This document shows, piece by piece, positions 11,501 to 19,518 of a stretch of 64,000 nt of DNA. Position 1 is the first letter of the stretch, and each line of letters starts with the position of its first letter. Under the pieces are notes generated by a model. The model ran no database searches, was not told where the DNA came from, and saw nothing but the letters and a program-made list of their open reading frames with translations. The translations under genes were made by a program, and so were the position numbers. This DNA comes from Phycicoccus flavus (GTDB lineage Bacteria > Actinomycetota > Actinomycetes > Actinomycetales > Dermatophilaceae): NCBI RefSeq assembly GCF_004025965.2, contig NZ_SAYU02000001.1, forward strand, positions 175,548 to 239,547, given 5' to 3'.

Positions 11501-11798
11501 CGGCCCGACCACCGCCGACGTCACCGCGCTGCGGATGCGCCTGCTCGTCGACGACGGCTGCGTCGTCTACGTCAACGGCAGCGAGGTCTACCGCTTCAAC
11601 CTGCCCACCGGGCCGATCGACTCGCAGACCCGGGCGCTGCGCTATATCGCGGGCAGCGAGGAGAACCTGTGGCGCACCGTCGACGTCCCCGCGAGCGCCC
11701 TGGTCCCCGGCCGGAACGTCGTCGCGGTGGAGGTCCACCAGGACCAGCCGAGCTCGAGCGACATCTCGCTCGACCTGGAGCTGGGTCCGGTCCGCTGA
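8589..11798 (+). CDS. Large secreted surface protein: propeller, four FN3, two beta-sandwich modules
   Basis: 1,069 residues from an ATG 5 bp after the previous stop. A signal peptide ends near residue 30 (PGAAA). The propeller at about 35-385 has GGDFSW, YVGGSFTAV, YVVGSFSTV and YLGGTFTTL blades. FN3 domains lie at about 390-474, 644-726, 734-814 and 818-902. Two copies of a galactose-binding-like jelly-roll module lie at about 481-642 and 903-1069, sharing YDDSxW, GDGDE, RLLVDDG and VYLNGSE/VYVNGSE. The FN3 block is rich in Ser/Thr/Ala and nearly repetitive. It is paired with the preceding gene and followed by a strong terminator. Function is inferred as surface adhesion or matrix scaffolding; no catalytic motif was seen. 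Confidence 0.85.
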   Translation: MRGGRLRAAVLVLTTAILAATGTALAPGAAAVVDPAPLASWRPDNGHTYAMVRAGDTMVLGGDFSWMRGPDGSVTRRYGLAAVSLTTGELLPWAPAVDGAVWSLELTPDGGSVYVGGSFTAVGGTARGNLARVGLSSGAVASWRADTNGQVRDTALHDGQLYVVGSFSTVGGQSRGRGATLDPGSAAVGAWNPRANSGIRSVAFGPTGATAYLGGTFTTLSGAAREFAGAVDATSGAVTSWVPRSSCNDANNPCYVFDVVVTDDLVHLAVGGPGGRVTTLDRATGFERWWAGGDGDVQVLRLRDGKLYAGGHFDTAFAGSPRAGVVVLDALSGAVLPDVTARVLGWSGVWAMTLDGSRFGIGGHFETVDGVTTRRYAAFSVVPDPADTSPPSVPGSVVAPAALSDEVSLSWNESQDDVAVSHYVVHRDGQPVAEVNRPFFRDRTVLPGTQYRYTVRAVDTSGNAGDASGVVTVTTEAARSLLVGHTTPVRFLSTGNAPSGAWTTTGYDDSGWSVGAGELGYGDGDEDTFISPLGVAHYFRTAFTIPDLSAVSGQRLRLLVDDGAVVYLNGSELVRENMPNGTVSSTTLASSGIGGTGEMDWSTYAVPGGRLVQGANVLAVEVHNASSSSSDVSYAARVEYTPQSAPATPTGLTATATSSSSVDLTWGSAAGATGYDVQRGGTTVATVASPAFTDTGLTESTQYSYRVLARNASGASAPSAAVSVTTSAAPAPPASPAAPVLTAPSSTSVQVGWSAVAGATGYTVRRDGTAVATTSSTSFLDSGLSPQTQYTYSVVASNDAGSSAPGPGASVTTPAAPAAPPPAPTGLASSAVTSTAATLSWQPAAGAESYTVQRDGTAVATVTGTGWEDTGLSADLTYDYRVLASNGNGSSAPSATLTVRTRTLLLSGDTWRMNGTGADLGTAWRAPTYDDSSWQRGPSQWGVGDGDEATVLQWATAPRPVTAYGRTTVDIGPTTADVTALRMRLLVDDGCVVYVNGSEVYRFNLPTGPIDSQTRALRYIAGSEENLWRTVDVPASALVPGRNVVAVEVHQDQPSSSDISLDLELGPVR

Positions 11799-11804
11799 GC
11801 CCGG

Positions 11805-11839
11805 CGGGCCCGGGGTGGAGGCGAGACCCCCCGGGCCCG
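11805..11839. terminator. Bidirectional terminator between convergent genes
   Basis: An 11-bp perfect stem, CGGGCCCGGGG (11805-11815) with CCCCGGGCCCG (11829-11839) and a 13-nt loop, lies between the end of the surface-protein operon and the end of the transglutaminase gene. There is no T tract, as is common in high-GC actinobacteria. Confidence 0.75.
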
Positions 11840-11842
11840 TCG

Positions 11843-12706
11843 TCAGCGCAGGGCCACCCACTCTCCCGGGTCCTCGTCCGGGAGGTCGGGCTGGGCGAGG
11901 GCGAGCACCCGCACCGACGGCAGGTCGGTCTGGGCGCCGAGGGTCGTCATGAGCGCGGCGTCGCAGGCGTCGCGTCCGGTCCCGGCCCGCACCATCGAGC
12001 GCCGCGGGGCGAGCCGGGTGGCGTCGAGCACCCACCACGCGTCGTCGACCGCGACCTCCGCGACGGCGTGCGAGTCCATCGGTGACAGGCCCGGCGCGTA
12101 GACCGACACGTAGCGGGCCGGGATCTCCAGGGCTCGCAGCACGGCGACGAGCAGGTGGGCGTAGTCCCGGCAGACCCCGCGTCCGGTGAGCAGCGGGACG
12201 AGCGCGTCGTCGCCGGGTCCGGTCGACCCGGGCACGTACTCGGTGCGCTCGTGCACCCACTCGGCGGCGCGCAGGGCCCGGACGCGGTCGTCGGCCCGCG
12301 AGCCGAACTCGCGCTCGGCCCACCCGGCCAGCCGGTCGCTCGGGCAGTAGCGGCTGGGCAGGACGAAGGTGAGCCGGTCGGCGTCGGTGACCTCGGGGGA
12401 GAGGGCGGCGCCCGGTCCGCCGCGCCCGACGACGCCGGAGTAGCGCACGTGCAGCCGTCCGAGCGGCACGTCGACGAGGTGCACGCGGGTGCCGTGCGAG
12501 AGCGCCACCGGGGTGACCGGCACCACCCCGGCGGGCCCCGTGGCGACCAGCGCGTCCTGCGCCCCCAGGTGGCCGGCCACGGCGAGGCAGAGCGCGATGC
12601 GGCCCGGCGTCGTCACCTCAGCGGTGATCTCGACCTCGACCTCCACCCGGTCCAGGGCGGGGGCCACCGGCGGCCGACCGGCCGGCGGACCCGACGACGG
12701 CGTCAC
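11843..12706 (-). CDS. Transglutaminase-like cysteine protease-fold protein
   Basis: 287 residues. The GTG at 12706 overlaps the stop of the carboxypeptidase gene (GTGA); a longer open frame upstream is only the antisense shadow of that gene. The N-terminal ~150 residues look like a beta-sandwich (Bact_transglu_N type, VEVEVEITAEVTTPGRIAL). The catalytic core has Cys in GRGVCRDYAHL, His in DSHAVAEV and Asp in WVLDATR, the full Cys-His-Asp triad. No signal peptide, so cytoplasmic. Family members act as proteases or amide-bond enzymes. Coupling to a carboxypeptidase gene suggests joint peptide processing; the substrate is unknown. Confidence 0.85.
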   Translation of the reverse strand: MTPSSGPPAGRPPVAPALDRVEVEVEITAEVTTPGRIALCLAVAGHLGAQDALVATGPAGVVPVTPVALSHGTRVHLVDVPLGRLHVRYSGVVGRGGPGAALSPEVTDADRLTFVLPSRYCPSDRLAGWAEREFGSRADDRVRALRAAEWVHERTEYVPGSTGPGDDALVPLLTGRGVCRDYAHLLVAVLRALEIPARYVSVYAPGLSPMDSHAVAEVAVDDAWWVLDATRLAPRRSMVRAGTGRDACDAALMTTLGAQTDLPSVRVLALAQPDLPDEDPGEWVALR

Positions 12707-14229
12707 GTGCGGCTCGCGCGGCGGACGAACGCGGCGAGGTCGGCGCTCTGCCGGCGGCGGCTCTCGTCGTGGACGTACATCATGTGCCCGGCGGGGTAGT
12801 AGTGGTGCTCGATGTTCGCCGACAGCTCCGGCGGCAGCCCCATCCGGGCGAAGGTCTCGCGGGCGGCGAAGTACGGGGTGGCGCCGTCGTACCAGCCGTA
12901 GGCGACGTGGACCCGCAGGTCCGGGTTGGCCCGCATGGCCCGCGCCAGGCGGCCGGTGACGTCGACCGACCGTCCCTCGAACTCCTTGTACGACCACGCC
13001 TCGTGGGTGGCTTGCGACAGCAGCTCGTAGGGCAGGTCGCTCTCGTAGCCGAGCTCGGCACGCACGTAGTGGTTCCACGCGGCGGCGTAGGGGCCGGCGA
13101 TGGCGTCCATGCTCGGGTCGGTGTCGGCCTTCTCCGCCACCGGGTTACCGGCGGGCCCGGAGAACCGCCCGTCGAGCCGGCCGACGACACGGCGCTCGCG
13201 GCGCAGCAGCTCGGCGAAGAAGTGCAGGTGCTCGACGCGCAGGTCGGACAGGTCGACGTACTCCGGGCTCAGCCCGGTGAGCCGGGCGACGGTGTCGACG
13301 GCGGCGGACCGCTCCTGCGGGGTCAGGCGGTCGCCGCGGGAGAGGGCCCAGGGGTAGTCGCGCTCGACGAACGCCTCGGCCTCGGCGAGCACGTCGGCGA
13401 GCGCCCTCGACCCGTGCCGGCCGTGGTGGTGGGCGATGGCGGCGTACGTCGGCAGGAAGCCGACGTGGCTGCGGTCCTCCGGCTCCTCGGAGCCGATCGA
13501 GCCCAGGTCGAGCACGGTCGAGACGAGGACGACCCCGTCGAGGTACATCCCGCGGCGGGTCTGCAGGTGCTCGGCGACGGCCGCGGCCCGCAGCGTGCCG
13601 TACGACTCACCGGCGAGGAACTTCGGGGAGAGCCACCGGTCGTGGCGGGTCGTCCACAGCCGGATGACCTCGGCGACGCTCTCGACGTCCCCGGTGAACC
13701 CGTGGTACTCCCCGGGCCGGCCGCCCTCGACGGCCCGCGAGAACCCGGTCGAGACGGGGTCGACGAAGACGAGGTCCGCCTCGGCCAGCAGCGTCTCGGT
13801 GTTGTCGGTCAGCCCGTGCGGCGGGCGCGGCGCGCCGTCGGCGTCGCGGGCCAGCACCCGCCGCGGTCCGAGGAGGCCGAGGTGCAGCCAGACCGAGCTC
13901 GACCCGGGCCCGCCGTTGAAGGCGAAGACGACCGGACGGGGCCGGTCGCCGGAGGGCTCGACGACGTAGGAGGTGAGGAACACCTCGGCCCGGGGCTTGA
14001 CCCCGGCGAAGACGCCGTCCTCGAGCACCTCCTCGCGCAGCACGACCCGCCCGGTCGTCGCCGTGTAGGACAGCGCCTTGCGCCCCCGACCGAGGGTGTG
14101 CGTCGTCGTCACGAGGTCGTCGGTGGGCGGGGCCGGCGCCGTCGTCGCGCCCGGCGCGGTCGCCCCGGACGGCGGGGGCGTCGCGGTGTCGGGGGTCGTC
14201 CTCGGGGTCTCGGCGGTCGGCTCCTCCAT
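12703..14229 (-). CDS. Serine carboxypeptidase, peptidase family S10
   Basis: 508 residues. S10 signature segments are all present: FAFNGGPGSSSVWLHLG (oxyanion region, about 100-116), LAGESYGTLRAAAVAEH (catalytic Ser in GESYG), an Asp-bearing stretch GWYDGATPYF, and YPAGHMMYVH with the catalytic His. The first ~45 residues are Thr/Pro-rich, low complexity and not a clear signal peptide, so export is uncertain. The family removes C-terminal residues from peptides. A TAGGGT box ends 7 bp before the ATG, so the mRNA is probably leaderless. It is transcribed before, and coupled to, the transglutaminase gene. Confidence 0.9.
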   Translation of the reverse strand: MEEPTAETPRTTPDTATPPPSGATAPGATTAPAPPTDDLVTTTHTLGRGRKALSYTATTGRVVLREEVLEDGVFAGVKPRAEVFLTSYVVEPSGDRPRPVVFAFNGGPGSSSVWLHLGLLGPRRVLARDADGAPRPPHGLTDNTETLLAEADLVFVDPVSTGFSRAVEGGRPGEYHGFTGDVESVAEVIRLWTTRHDRWLSPKFLAGESYGTLRAAAVAEHLQTRRGMYLDGVVLVSTVLDLGSIGSEEPEDRSHVGFLPTYAAIAHHHGRHGSRALADVLAEAEAFVERDYPWALSRGDRLTPQERSAAVDTVARLTGLSPEYVDLSDLRVEHLHFFAELLRRERRVVGRLDGRFSGPAGNPVAEKADTDPSMDAIAGPYAAAWNHYVRAELGYESDLPYELLSQATHEAWSYKEFEGRSVDVTGRLARAMRANPDLRVHVAYGWYDGATPYFAARETFARMGLPPELSANIEHHYYPAGHMMYVHDESRRRQSADLAAFVRRASRT

Positions 14230-14286
14230 GGCGCCGACCCTAACCGCCGACGACCCGTGGGTCGCCGGCCGCGCGTCCCCGGCCGG

Positions 14287-14865
14287 TCAGAGCCGGCCGA
14301 GTCCCTCGGCGACGAGGACGAGCCCGAAGACGACGAAGGCGGCGGCGGCGCCGTAGCGGATGACCTTCTCCGGCAGCTTGCGGCCGAGGACCGCGCCGAC
14401 GCCGATGGCCAGGGCGTCGGCGGCGACCATGCCGACGGTGCTGCCGAGCCAGGTGCCGAGCCAGCCCTCCTGGGTGGCGAGCGTGATGGTGGCGAGCATC
14501 GTCTTGTCGCCGAGCTCGGCGAGGAAGAACGCCCCGCCGACGGCGAGGATGGCGGCGCCGGTGCTGCGCCGCGCCTTGTCGGCCTCGTCCTCGGTGAGCT
14601 CGTCGCCGCGCAGGGTCCACGCGGCGAAGACGAGGAAGGCGACACCGGCGACGATGCTGATGGTGTCCTGGTACTGCGCGAAGGCGGTGCCGACGACGGC
14701 GCCGATGGCGACGGAGGCGAGGTGGACGATCGCCGTCGCGGCGGTGATGCCGATGAGGACGTCGCGCACGCGGTAGCGGGTGGCGAAGGTCATGGCCATG
14801 AGCTGGGACTTGTCGCCGAGCTCGGCGACGAAGATGACGGCGGTACTGAGCAGGAACGCGTACAT
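14287..14865 (-). CDS. UPF0016/GDT1 family cation (Mn/Ca) exporter-type membrane protein
   Basis: 192 residues with about six membrane helices in two inverted halves. Each half carries the family signature: VAELGDKSQL near residues 12-21 and LAELGDKTML near 115-125, joined by a charged loop (RGDELTEDEADKARR). The start is set at the ATG at 14865: an open frame upstream exists, but it would run through a riboswitch. Family members (TMEM165, Gdt1, bacterial MneA) move Mn2+ or Ca2+ out of the cytosol. The upstream yybP-ykoY element supports Mn2+ detoxification here. Confidence 0.9.
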   Translation of the reverse strand: MYAFLLSTAVIFVAELGDKSQLMAMTFATRYRVRDVLIGITAATAIVHLASVAIGAVVGTAFAQYQDTISIVAGVAFLVFAAWTLRGDELTEDEADKARRSTGAAILAVGGAFFLAELGDKTMLATITLATQEGWLGTWLGSTVGMVAADALAIGVGAVLGRKLPEKVIRYGAAAAFVVFGLVLVAEGLGRL

Positions 14866-14949
14866 GGAGTGGGGGCTCTTCCTCGTGCCGGACGAGGGGC
14901 CGTCATGGACGGACGTCTCGGCCGGCACGTCCGGGGTCGGGCGTGCACT

Positions 14950-15045
14950 GGCCGAAAGTCTCGTCCGCCACCCGTGGGTGGCCCGCCGCACCGGACCCGC
15001 GGGTCAGTGTGTCGACACGGCGATCGGGGACTACTCCCTTCCGGG
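14950..15045 (-). promoter_or_regulatory. yybP-ykoY manganese riboswitch
   Basis: On the minus strand the 5' part reads GGAAGGGAGTAG (15042-15031) and the 3' part GGACGAGACTTTCGG (about 14967-14953). These are the two conserved halves of the yybP-ykoY (Mn-sensing) class: a GGGAGUAG-like loop and a CGAGACYUUU-like closing strand. P1 can form as GAAGG with CTTTC, one G-U included. Between them lies a GTCGACACACTGACCC segment at the usual internal-loop position and a GC-rich hairpin (GGGCCACCCACGGGTGGC region). It lies about 85 bp before the UPF0016 start, the classic partner. Recognised by eye; no covariance model was run. Confidence 0.8.
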
Positions 15046-15165
15046 GCGCCACTCTAGCGATCCGGGCGGGACGGCGCGAACCGGGTCCGGGCCGGCGGTA
15101 TGGACCACCGCCGGGCCGTCGTTGGCCCTCCCGCGTCCCTGCTCCCGACCCCCGGAGGTTCCCCC

Positions 15166-16188
15166 GTGCCCGACACCCCGACGCCCACGTCCGCCCCGCG
15201 CGAGTGGCGGCTCGCCGCCCGCCCGACCGGCTGGCCCACCGCGGAGGACTTCGAGCTCGCCGGGAGCGAGGTCCCGGACCTCGCCGACGGGCAGGTGCGG
15301 GTGCGCAACGTCGTCCTGTCTGTGGACCCGTACATGCGCGGGCGGATGAGTGCCGCGAAGTCCTACGCCGAGCCGTACGCCGTGGGCGAGGCGATGACCG
15401 GCGGGGCCGTCGGCGTCGTGGAGGAGTCCCGCGCCGACGGCGTCGAGGTCGGACAGCACGTCCTCCACGCGCTCGGCTGGCGCGAGGTCGCCGTCCTCGA
15501 CGCGGCGCAGGCCCGGGTGGTCGACGTCGACGCGGCCCCCGCGTCGGCCTACCTCGGCGTCCTCGGGATGACCGGCCTCACCGCCTACGCCGGCCTGACC
15601 CGGGTCGCCGCCCTGCGCGAGGGCGACGTAGTCTTCGTCTCCGGCGCCGCCGGGGCCGTCGGCGGAGCGGTCGGACAGATCGCCAAGGCCCTCGGCGCCT
15701 CGCGCGTCGTCGGCAGTGCCGGGTCGCCGGAGAAGGTGCGGCACCTCACCAAGGACCTCGGCTTCGACGCGGCCTTCTCCTACCGCGACCGCCCGGTCCG
15801 GGAGTCCCTGCGCGAGGCCGCCCCGGACGGCGTCGACGTGTACTTCGACAACGTCGGCGGCGACCACCTCGAGGCCGCGGTCGGCTCGCTGCGGCGCGAC
15901 GGCCGGATCGCGGTCTGCGGGATGATCTCGGTCTACAACGACACCGAGCCCGCCCCCGGCCCGCGCAACCTCTCGCGGCTCATCCAGACCCGCGGCCGGA
16001 TCGAGGGCTTCCTCGTCGGTGACCACTCCGACCTCGCGGGCGAGTACGCGCAGCGGGCGGCCGGGTGGCTGGCCGATGGGTCCCTGTCCCTCCGGGAGAC
16101 GACCGTCGACGGGTTCGAGCACGCCGTCGACGCCTTCCTCGGCGTCATGCGCGGCGAGAACACCGGCAAGATGGTCGTCCGCCTCTGA
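15166..16188 (+). CDS. NADPH-dependent MDR oxidoreductase (CurA/prostaglandin reductase type)
   Basis: 340 residues. The GTG at 15166 has CCGGAGG 9 bases upstream, preferred over an in-frame ATG 66 bases earlier. N-terminal GroES-like domain with VLSVDPYMRGRM near residues 47-58, and a Rossmann domain with GAAGAVGGAVGQIAKALGAS near 155-175. The structural and catalytic zinc cysteines of alcohol dehydrogenases are absent, which places it with the zinc-free enone/alkenal reductases (PTGR, YncB/CurA). The likely reaction is reduction of alpha,beta-unsaturated carbonyls; the substrate is unknown. It is monocistronic. Confidence 0.9.
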   Translation: MPDTPTPTSAPREWRLAARPTGWPTAEDFELAGSEVPDLADGQVRVRNVVLSVDPYMRGRMSAAKSYAEPYAVGEAMTGGAVGVVEESRADGVEVGQHVLHALGWREVAVLDAAQARVVDVDAAPASAYLGVLGMTGLTAYAGLTRVAALREGDVVFVSGAAGAVGGAVGQIAKALGASRVVGSAGSPEKVRHLTKDLGFDAAFSYRDRPVRESLREAAPDGVDVYFDNVGGDHLEAAVGSLRRDGRIAVCGMISVYNDTEPAPGPRNLSRLIQTRGRIEGFLVGDHSDLAGEYAQRAAGWLADGSLSLRETTVDGFEHAVDAFLGVMRGENTGKMVVRL

Positions 16189-16356
16189 GGCGCCCACAGG
16201 GTCGCCCGCCACCGCCATGCGGCCCACCTTCGACAGGCGTACGCTCGCGACGACCGAGGGGTCTCGGGCGCCGCACGGCTGGCTTAGCGTCAAGCGTCCA
16301 CGGTCGAGCAGCGTGCCGGGTCACCCTTCGCCGTCCCCACCTCCCGGAGGTCCGCC

Positions 16357-17664
16357 ATGCCGCTCACCCGACGCCAGCTCCTCGGAGCCGCCGGCGCCGC
16401 GTCCGCCCCGCTCGCCCTCAGCGCGTGTGGCGGCTTCTCGACCTCGGGGGGTGACTCGGGGTCCTCGTCCGACAGCAAGACCATCACCTTCACGACGTGG
16501 GGCACCGACTCCGAGCTCAAGGGCTTCCGGGACGCCATCGCCTCGTTCGAGAAGGCCAACGAGGGCGTCACCGTCAAGCTCAACTCGGTGCCGTACGAGC
16601 AGATGTTCACGACCATCGACGCCCAGCTGCAGGCCGGCAACCCGCCGGACGTCTTCCGCGTGCCCTACTACACCTTCGGCAGCTACGCCGGCCGCGGCCA
16701 GCTGCTCGACCTGTCCACGCACCTGCCCGACGGGTTCTCCGACCGGTTCACCCCGCAGGCCTGGGCCGCGGTGCAGAACGGCCAGAAGCCGTTCGGGGTG
16801 CCGCACCACACCGACACCTCGGTGATCCTCTACAACACGGAGATGCTCGACAAGGCCGGCATCCGCGACATCCCGAAGACCATCGAGGACGCGTGGACGT
16901 GGGAGGAGTTCGAGGCCATGGCCGTCGAGCTGCGCGGCTCGATGCCCAAGAAGACGTGGCCGTTCGCCTACAACTGGCAGGGCAACGGCGTGACCCGCTG
17001 GCTCAGCTGGCTGTTCGAGGCCGACGGCCGGTTCCTCTCCGAGGACCTCAAGAGCGCGGCCATCGACTCCGACGCCGGGCGCAAGGCGGTCGAGTTCACC
17101 CAGGGCTTCTTCCGCAAGAACCTCGTGCCGCCGAACAGCTCGGTGAAGTCCTCGACCTACGCGCAGGACATCTGGTACTCGCAGACCTGCGCCATCGACT
17201 GGGCCGGCGCGTTCATCATCCCGGACGCCACCGACACCCTGGACTTCGACTGGAACGTCACCTTCCCGCCCAAGGACGTCCGTTGCGCCGGTGACTTCGG
17301 CGGCAACGCGCTCGTCGCCACGAAGGCCGCGAAGGACCCCGAGCTCGTCGCGAAGTTCTTCGACCACGTCACCCAGGAGGAGCAGATGCGCGCCTTCTGC
17401 GCGGGCGCCTCCCTCCTGCCGACCCGCAAGGACCTCGTCGAGTCCGGCATCGACTTCGACGTCCGTCCCGAGCTGTCGCCGGTCTTCGTCGCCCAGGCCG
17501 GCGCCGTCCTGCCGCAGGACTCCGGCCAGGTGGCCTCGCCCTCGATGTCGAACATCATCACCGTCCTCAAGGACCAGCTCGAGGAGGCCTTCATCGGCGG
17601 CCGGAGCGTCGAGGACACGGTGAAGGGCCTCCAGGACGGCATCGGCGCGGCCGTGGCGCAGTGA
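16357..17664 (+). CDS. Sugar ABC transporter substrate-binding lipoprotein
   Basis: 435 residues. A CCGGAGG site precedes the ATG. The N-terminus MPLTRRQLLGAAG is Tat-like (RRQLL) and is followed by a lipobox LSAC with Cys24, so it should be a lipid-anchored extracellular receptor. The body follows the family-1 sugar-binding fold: ITFTTWGTDSELKGF at the start, NPPDVFRVPYYTFGSYAG, and GVPHHTDTSVILYNTEML in the hinge region. The two permease genes follow 7 bp later. Family knowledge suggests an oligosaccharide or polyol; which one cannot be read from the sequence. Confidence 0.92.
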   Translation: MPLTRRQLLGAAGAASAPLALSACGGFSTSGGDSGSSSDSKTITFTTWGTDSELKGFRDAIASFEKANEGVTVKLNSVPYEQMFTTIDAQLQAGNPPDVFRVPYYTFGSYAGRGQLLDLSTHLPDGFSDRFTPQAWAAVQNGQKPFGVPHHTDTSVILYNTEMLDKAGIRDIPKTIEDAWTWEEFEAMAVELRGSMPKKTWPFAYNWQGNGVTRWLSWLFEADGRFLSEDLKSAAIDSDAGRKAVEFTQGFFRKNLVPPNSSVKSSTYAQDIWYSQTCAIDWAGAFIIPDATDTLDFDWNVTFPPKDVRCAGDFGGNALVATKAAKDPELVAKFFDHVTQEEQMRAFCAGASLLPTRKDLVESGIDFDVRPELSPVFVAQAGAVLPQDSGQVASPSMSNIITVLKDQLEEAFIGGRSVEDTVKGLQDGIGAAVAQ

Positions 17665-17671
17665 GCCCGAG

Positions 17672-18628
17672 GTGACGACGACGGCCACCGAGCCGCGCGA
17701 CCGGGCCGGGGACACCGGCCCGGCCGAGCCGCCGCAGCGCCTCCGGACCCGCCGCCCCGGCGCGGTCCGCGAGGCGCTGGCCGGGTACGGCTTCCTCGCC
17801 CCGAGCGCGCTGCTGCTCGGCGTGTTCGTGTTCGTCCCGCTGGCCGGGGCGCTGGCCCTCAGCCTTCAGCGGACCAACGGGTTCGGCGAGGGCACGTGGA
17901 TCGGGTTCGACAACTACGCCCGGCTGTTCGGCGACCCGGTGTTCTGGCGGGCCTCGCTCAACACCGTGCTCTTCACGCTCGTCGTCACGCCGGGGTCGAT
18001 GGCGCTGGGGCTCGGCGCGGCCGTCCTGCTCAACTCGGTGCTGCCGGCGCGGGGGCTGTTCCGCTCGATCCTCATCCTGCCCATGGCGGTGTCGGGGGTC
18101 GCGACCGCGCTCATCGGCGTGCTCGTCTTCGACCAGAACAGCGGCTTCGCCGACTCAATGCTCGGTGCGCTCGGTCTGCCTCAGGTCGACTGGCAGTCCA
18201 ACGGCACCGCGGCGTTCGTCAGCGTCGTCCTCGTGACGCTGTGGTGGCGCACCGGCTTCAACATGCTCATCTACCTCGCCGGGCTCCAGGGCATCAGCCG
18301 CGAGCTCATCGAGGCCGCCACGCTCGACGGTGCCACCGTGTGGCAGCGCTACCGGTACGTCATCGTCCCCATGCTCGGGCCGTCGACGTTCTTCCTCGTC
18401 ATCATGAACGTCATCTACTCCTTCCAGGTGTTCGACATCGTCTTCGTCCTCACCGGAGGCGGTCCGCGGAACGCGACGACGGTGCTCGTCACCTACGCCT
18501 ACGACAACGGCTTCGTTGTCCGCGACCAGGGCTACGCGGCGACCATCGGTGTCGTGCTGCTCGTCGTCAGCCTGGCCTTCACCTGGCTGCGCTGGCGGAC
18601 CAGCCGGACCCGGGACCTCGTCGGATGA
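17672..18628 (+). CDS. Sugar ABC transporter permease (MalF/UgpA type)
   Basis: 318 residues, starting at a GTG 7 bp after the binding-protein stop. It has six membrane helices after a ~35-residue Arg/Pro-rich cytoplasmic tail. The EAA coupling loop is ELIEAATLDGATVWQRYRYV (about residues 210-229), the family's contact with the ATPase. It ends in an ATGA overlap with the second permease. It works with the flanking proteins as an importer. Confidence 0.92.
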   Translation: MTTTATEPRDRAGDTGPAEPPQRLRTRRPGAVREALAGYGFLAPSALLLGVFVFVPLAGALALSLQRTNGFGEGTWIGFDNYARLFGDPVFWRASLNTVLFTLVVTPGSMALGLGAAVLLNSVLPARGLFRSILILPMAVSGVATALIGVLVFDQNSGFADSMLGALGLPQVDWQSNGTAAFVSVVLVTLWWRTGFNMLIYLAGLQGISRELIEAATLDGATVWQRYRYVIVPMLGPSTFFLVIMNVIYSFQVFDIVFVLTGGGPRNATTVLVTYAYDNGFVVRDQGYAATIGVVLLVVSLAFTWLRWRTSRTRDLVG

Positions 18629-19518
18629 GTGCCACCCCGACGGCCCCGGCCACCCCGGTCGCCGACGCCACGGCGACGCCCCCCGCGGCGTCGCGGCGGC
18701 AGCGGCGCGACCGCTGGCTGCCGGTGCGGCTCGTGGCGGCGGTCGTCGTCGCTCTCGTCACGCTGTTCCCGCTCTACTGGATGGTCGTCGTCGCGTTCAC
18801 GAGCCGGTCGCAGCTGCTCGGCGGGTCGCTCAAGTTGTGGCCGGGCGAGCTGACGCTGGACAACTTCCGGCGCATCCTCGACGCGTTCCCGGTGTGGCAG
18901 TGGGTCGGGAACTCGATCGCCATCGCCCTCGTCGTGTCGCTGCTGTCGGTGGCGGTGAGCATGCTCGCCGGGTACGCCTTCGCGCAGCTGCGCTTCCCGG
19001 GGTCGACGGCGCTGTTCCTGCTCACCGTGGCCAGCCTCATGATCCCGCTGCAGGTGATCATGGTGCCGCTCTTCCGGCTCGTGACGTCCATGGGGCTGTT
19101 CGGCAGCTACTGGGCCGTCATCCTGCCCACCGCGGCGACGGGGTTCGGGGCGTTCCTCGCCCGGCAGTTCGTCCTCGCCGTGCCGCGCGACATCATCGAC
19201 GCCGCCCGCATCGACGGCGCCGGCCACGCCCGCATCTTCTGGCGCATCGTCCTGCCGCTGTGCCGGCCCCTGCTCGCGGTGCTGTTCTTCATGAGCCTGC
19301 TCCAGTCCTGGAACGACTTCGCCTGGCCGCTGGTCGCGCTCCAGGACAACGCGCTCTACACGCTGCCGATCGGCCTGCTCTACCTCCAGGGACAGCTGGG
19401 GTCGGACTACGGCGGGACGATGGCGTTCGCGCTCGTCAGCGTGCTGCCGATGGTCGTGCTGTTCCTCGTGGCGCAGCGCTGGTTCGTCGAGGGCTTCGCC
19501 CGCAGCGGCATCCGCTGA
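18625..19518 (+). CDS. Sugar ABC transporter permease (MalG/UgpE type)
   Basis: 297 residues from an ATG overlapping the previous stop. A hydrophilic ~30-residue N-tail is followed by six helices and the EAA loop DIIDAARIDGAGHARIFWRI (about 190-210). This completes the membrane part of the importer. No ATPase gene follows; in many actinobacteria a single MsiK-type ATPase encoded elsewhere serves several sugar importers, so a missing ATPase is expected rather than a defect. Regulators of the GntR/LacI kind are also absent from the neighbourhood. Confidence 0.92.
   Translation: MSATPTAPATPVADATATPPAASRRQRRDRWLPVRLVAAVVVALVTLFPLYWMVVVAFTSRSQLLGGSLKLWPGELTLDNFRRILDAFPVWQWVGNSIAIALVVSLLSVAVSMLAGYAFAQLRFPGSTALFLLTVASLMIPLQVIMVPLFRLVTSMGLFGSYWAVILPTAATGFGAFLARQFVLAVPRDIIDAARIDGAGHARIFWRIVLPLCRPLLAVLFFMSLLQSWNDFAWPLVALQDNALYTLPIGLLYLQGQLGSDYGGTMAFALVSVLPMVVLFLVAQRWFVEGFARSGIR

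Noticed and set aside
12707..13078. Longer start for the transglutaminase gene
   Set aside because: These codons are antisense-frame shadow of the S10 peptidase; the GTG at 12706 gives a 4-bp coupling overlap.
14866..14991. Longer UPF0016 protein starting at 14991
   Set aside because: It would translate the riboswitch; the added residues are not membrane-protein-like.
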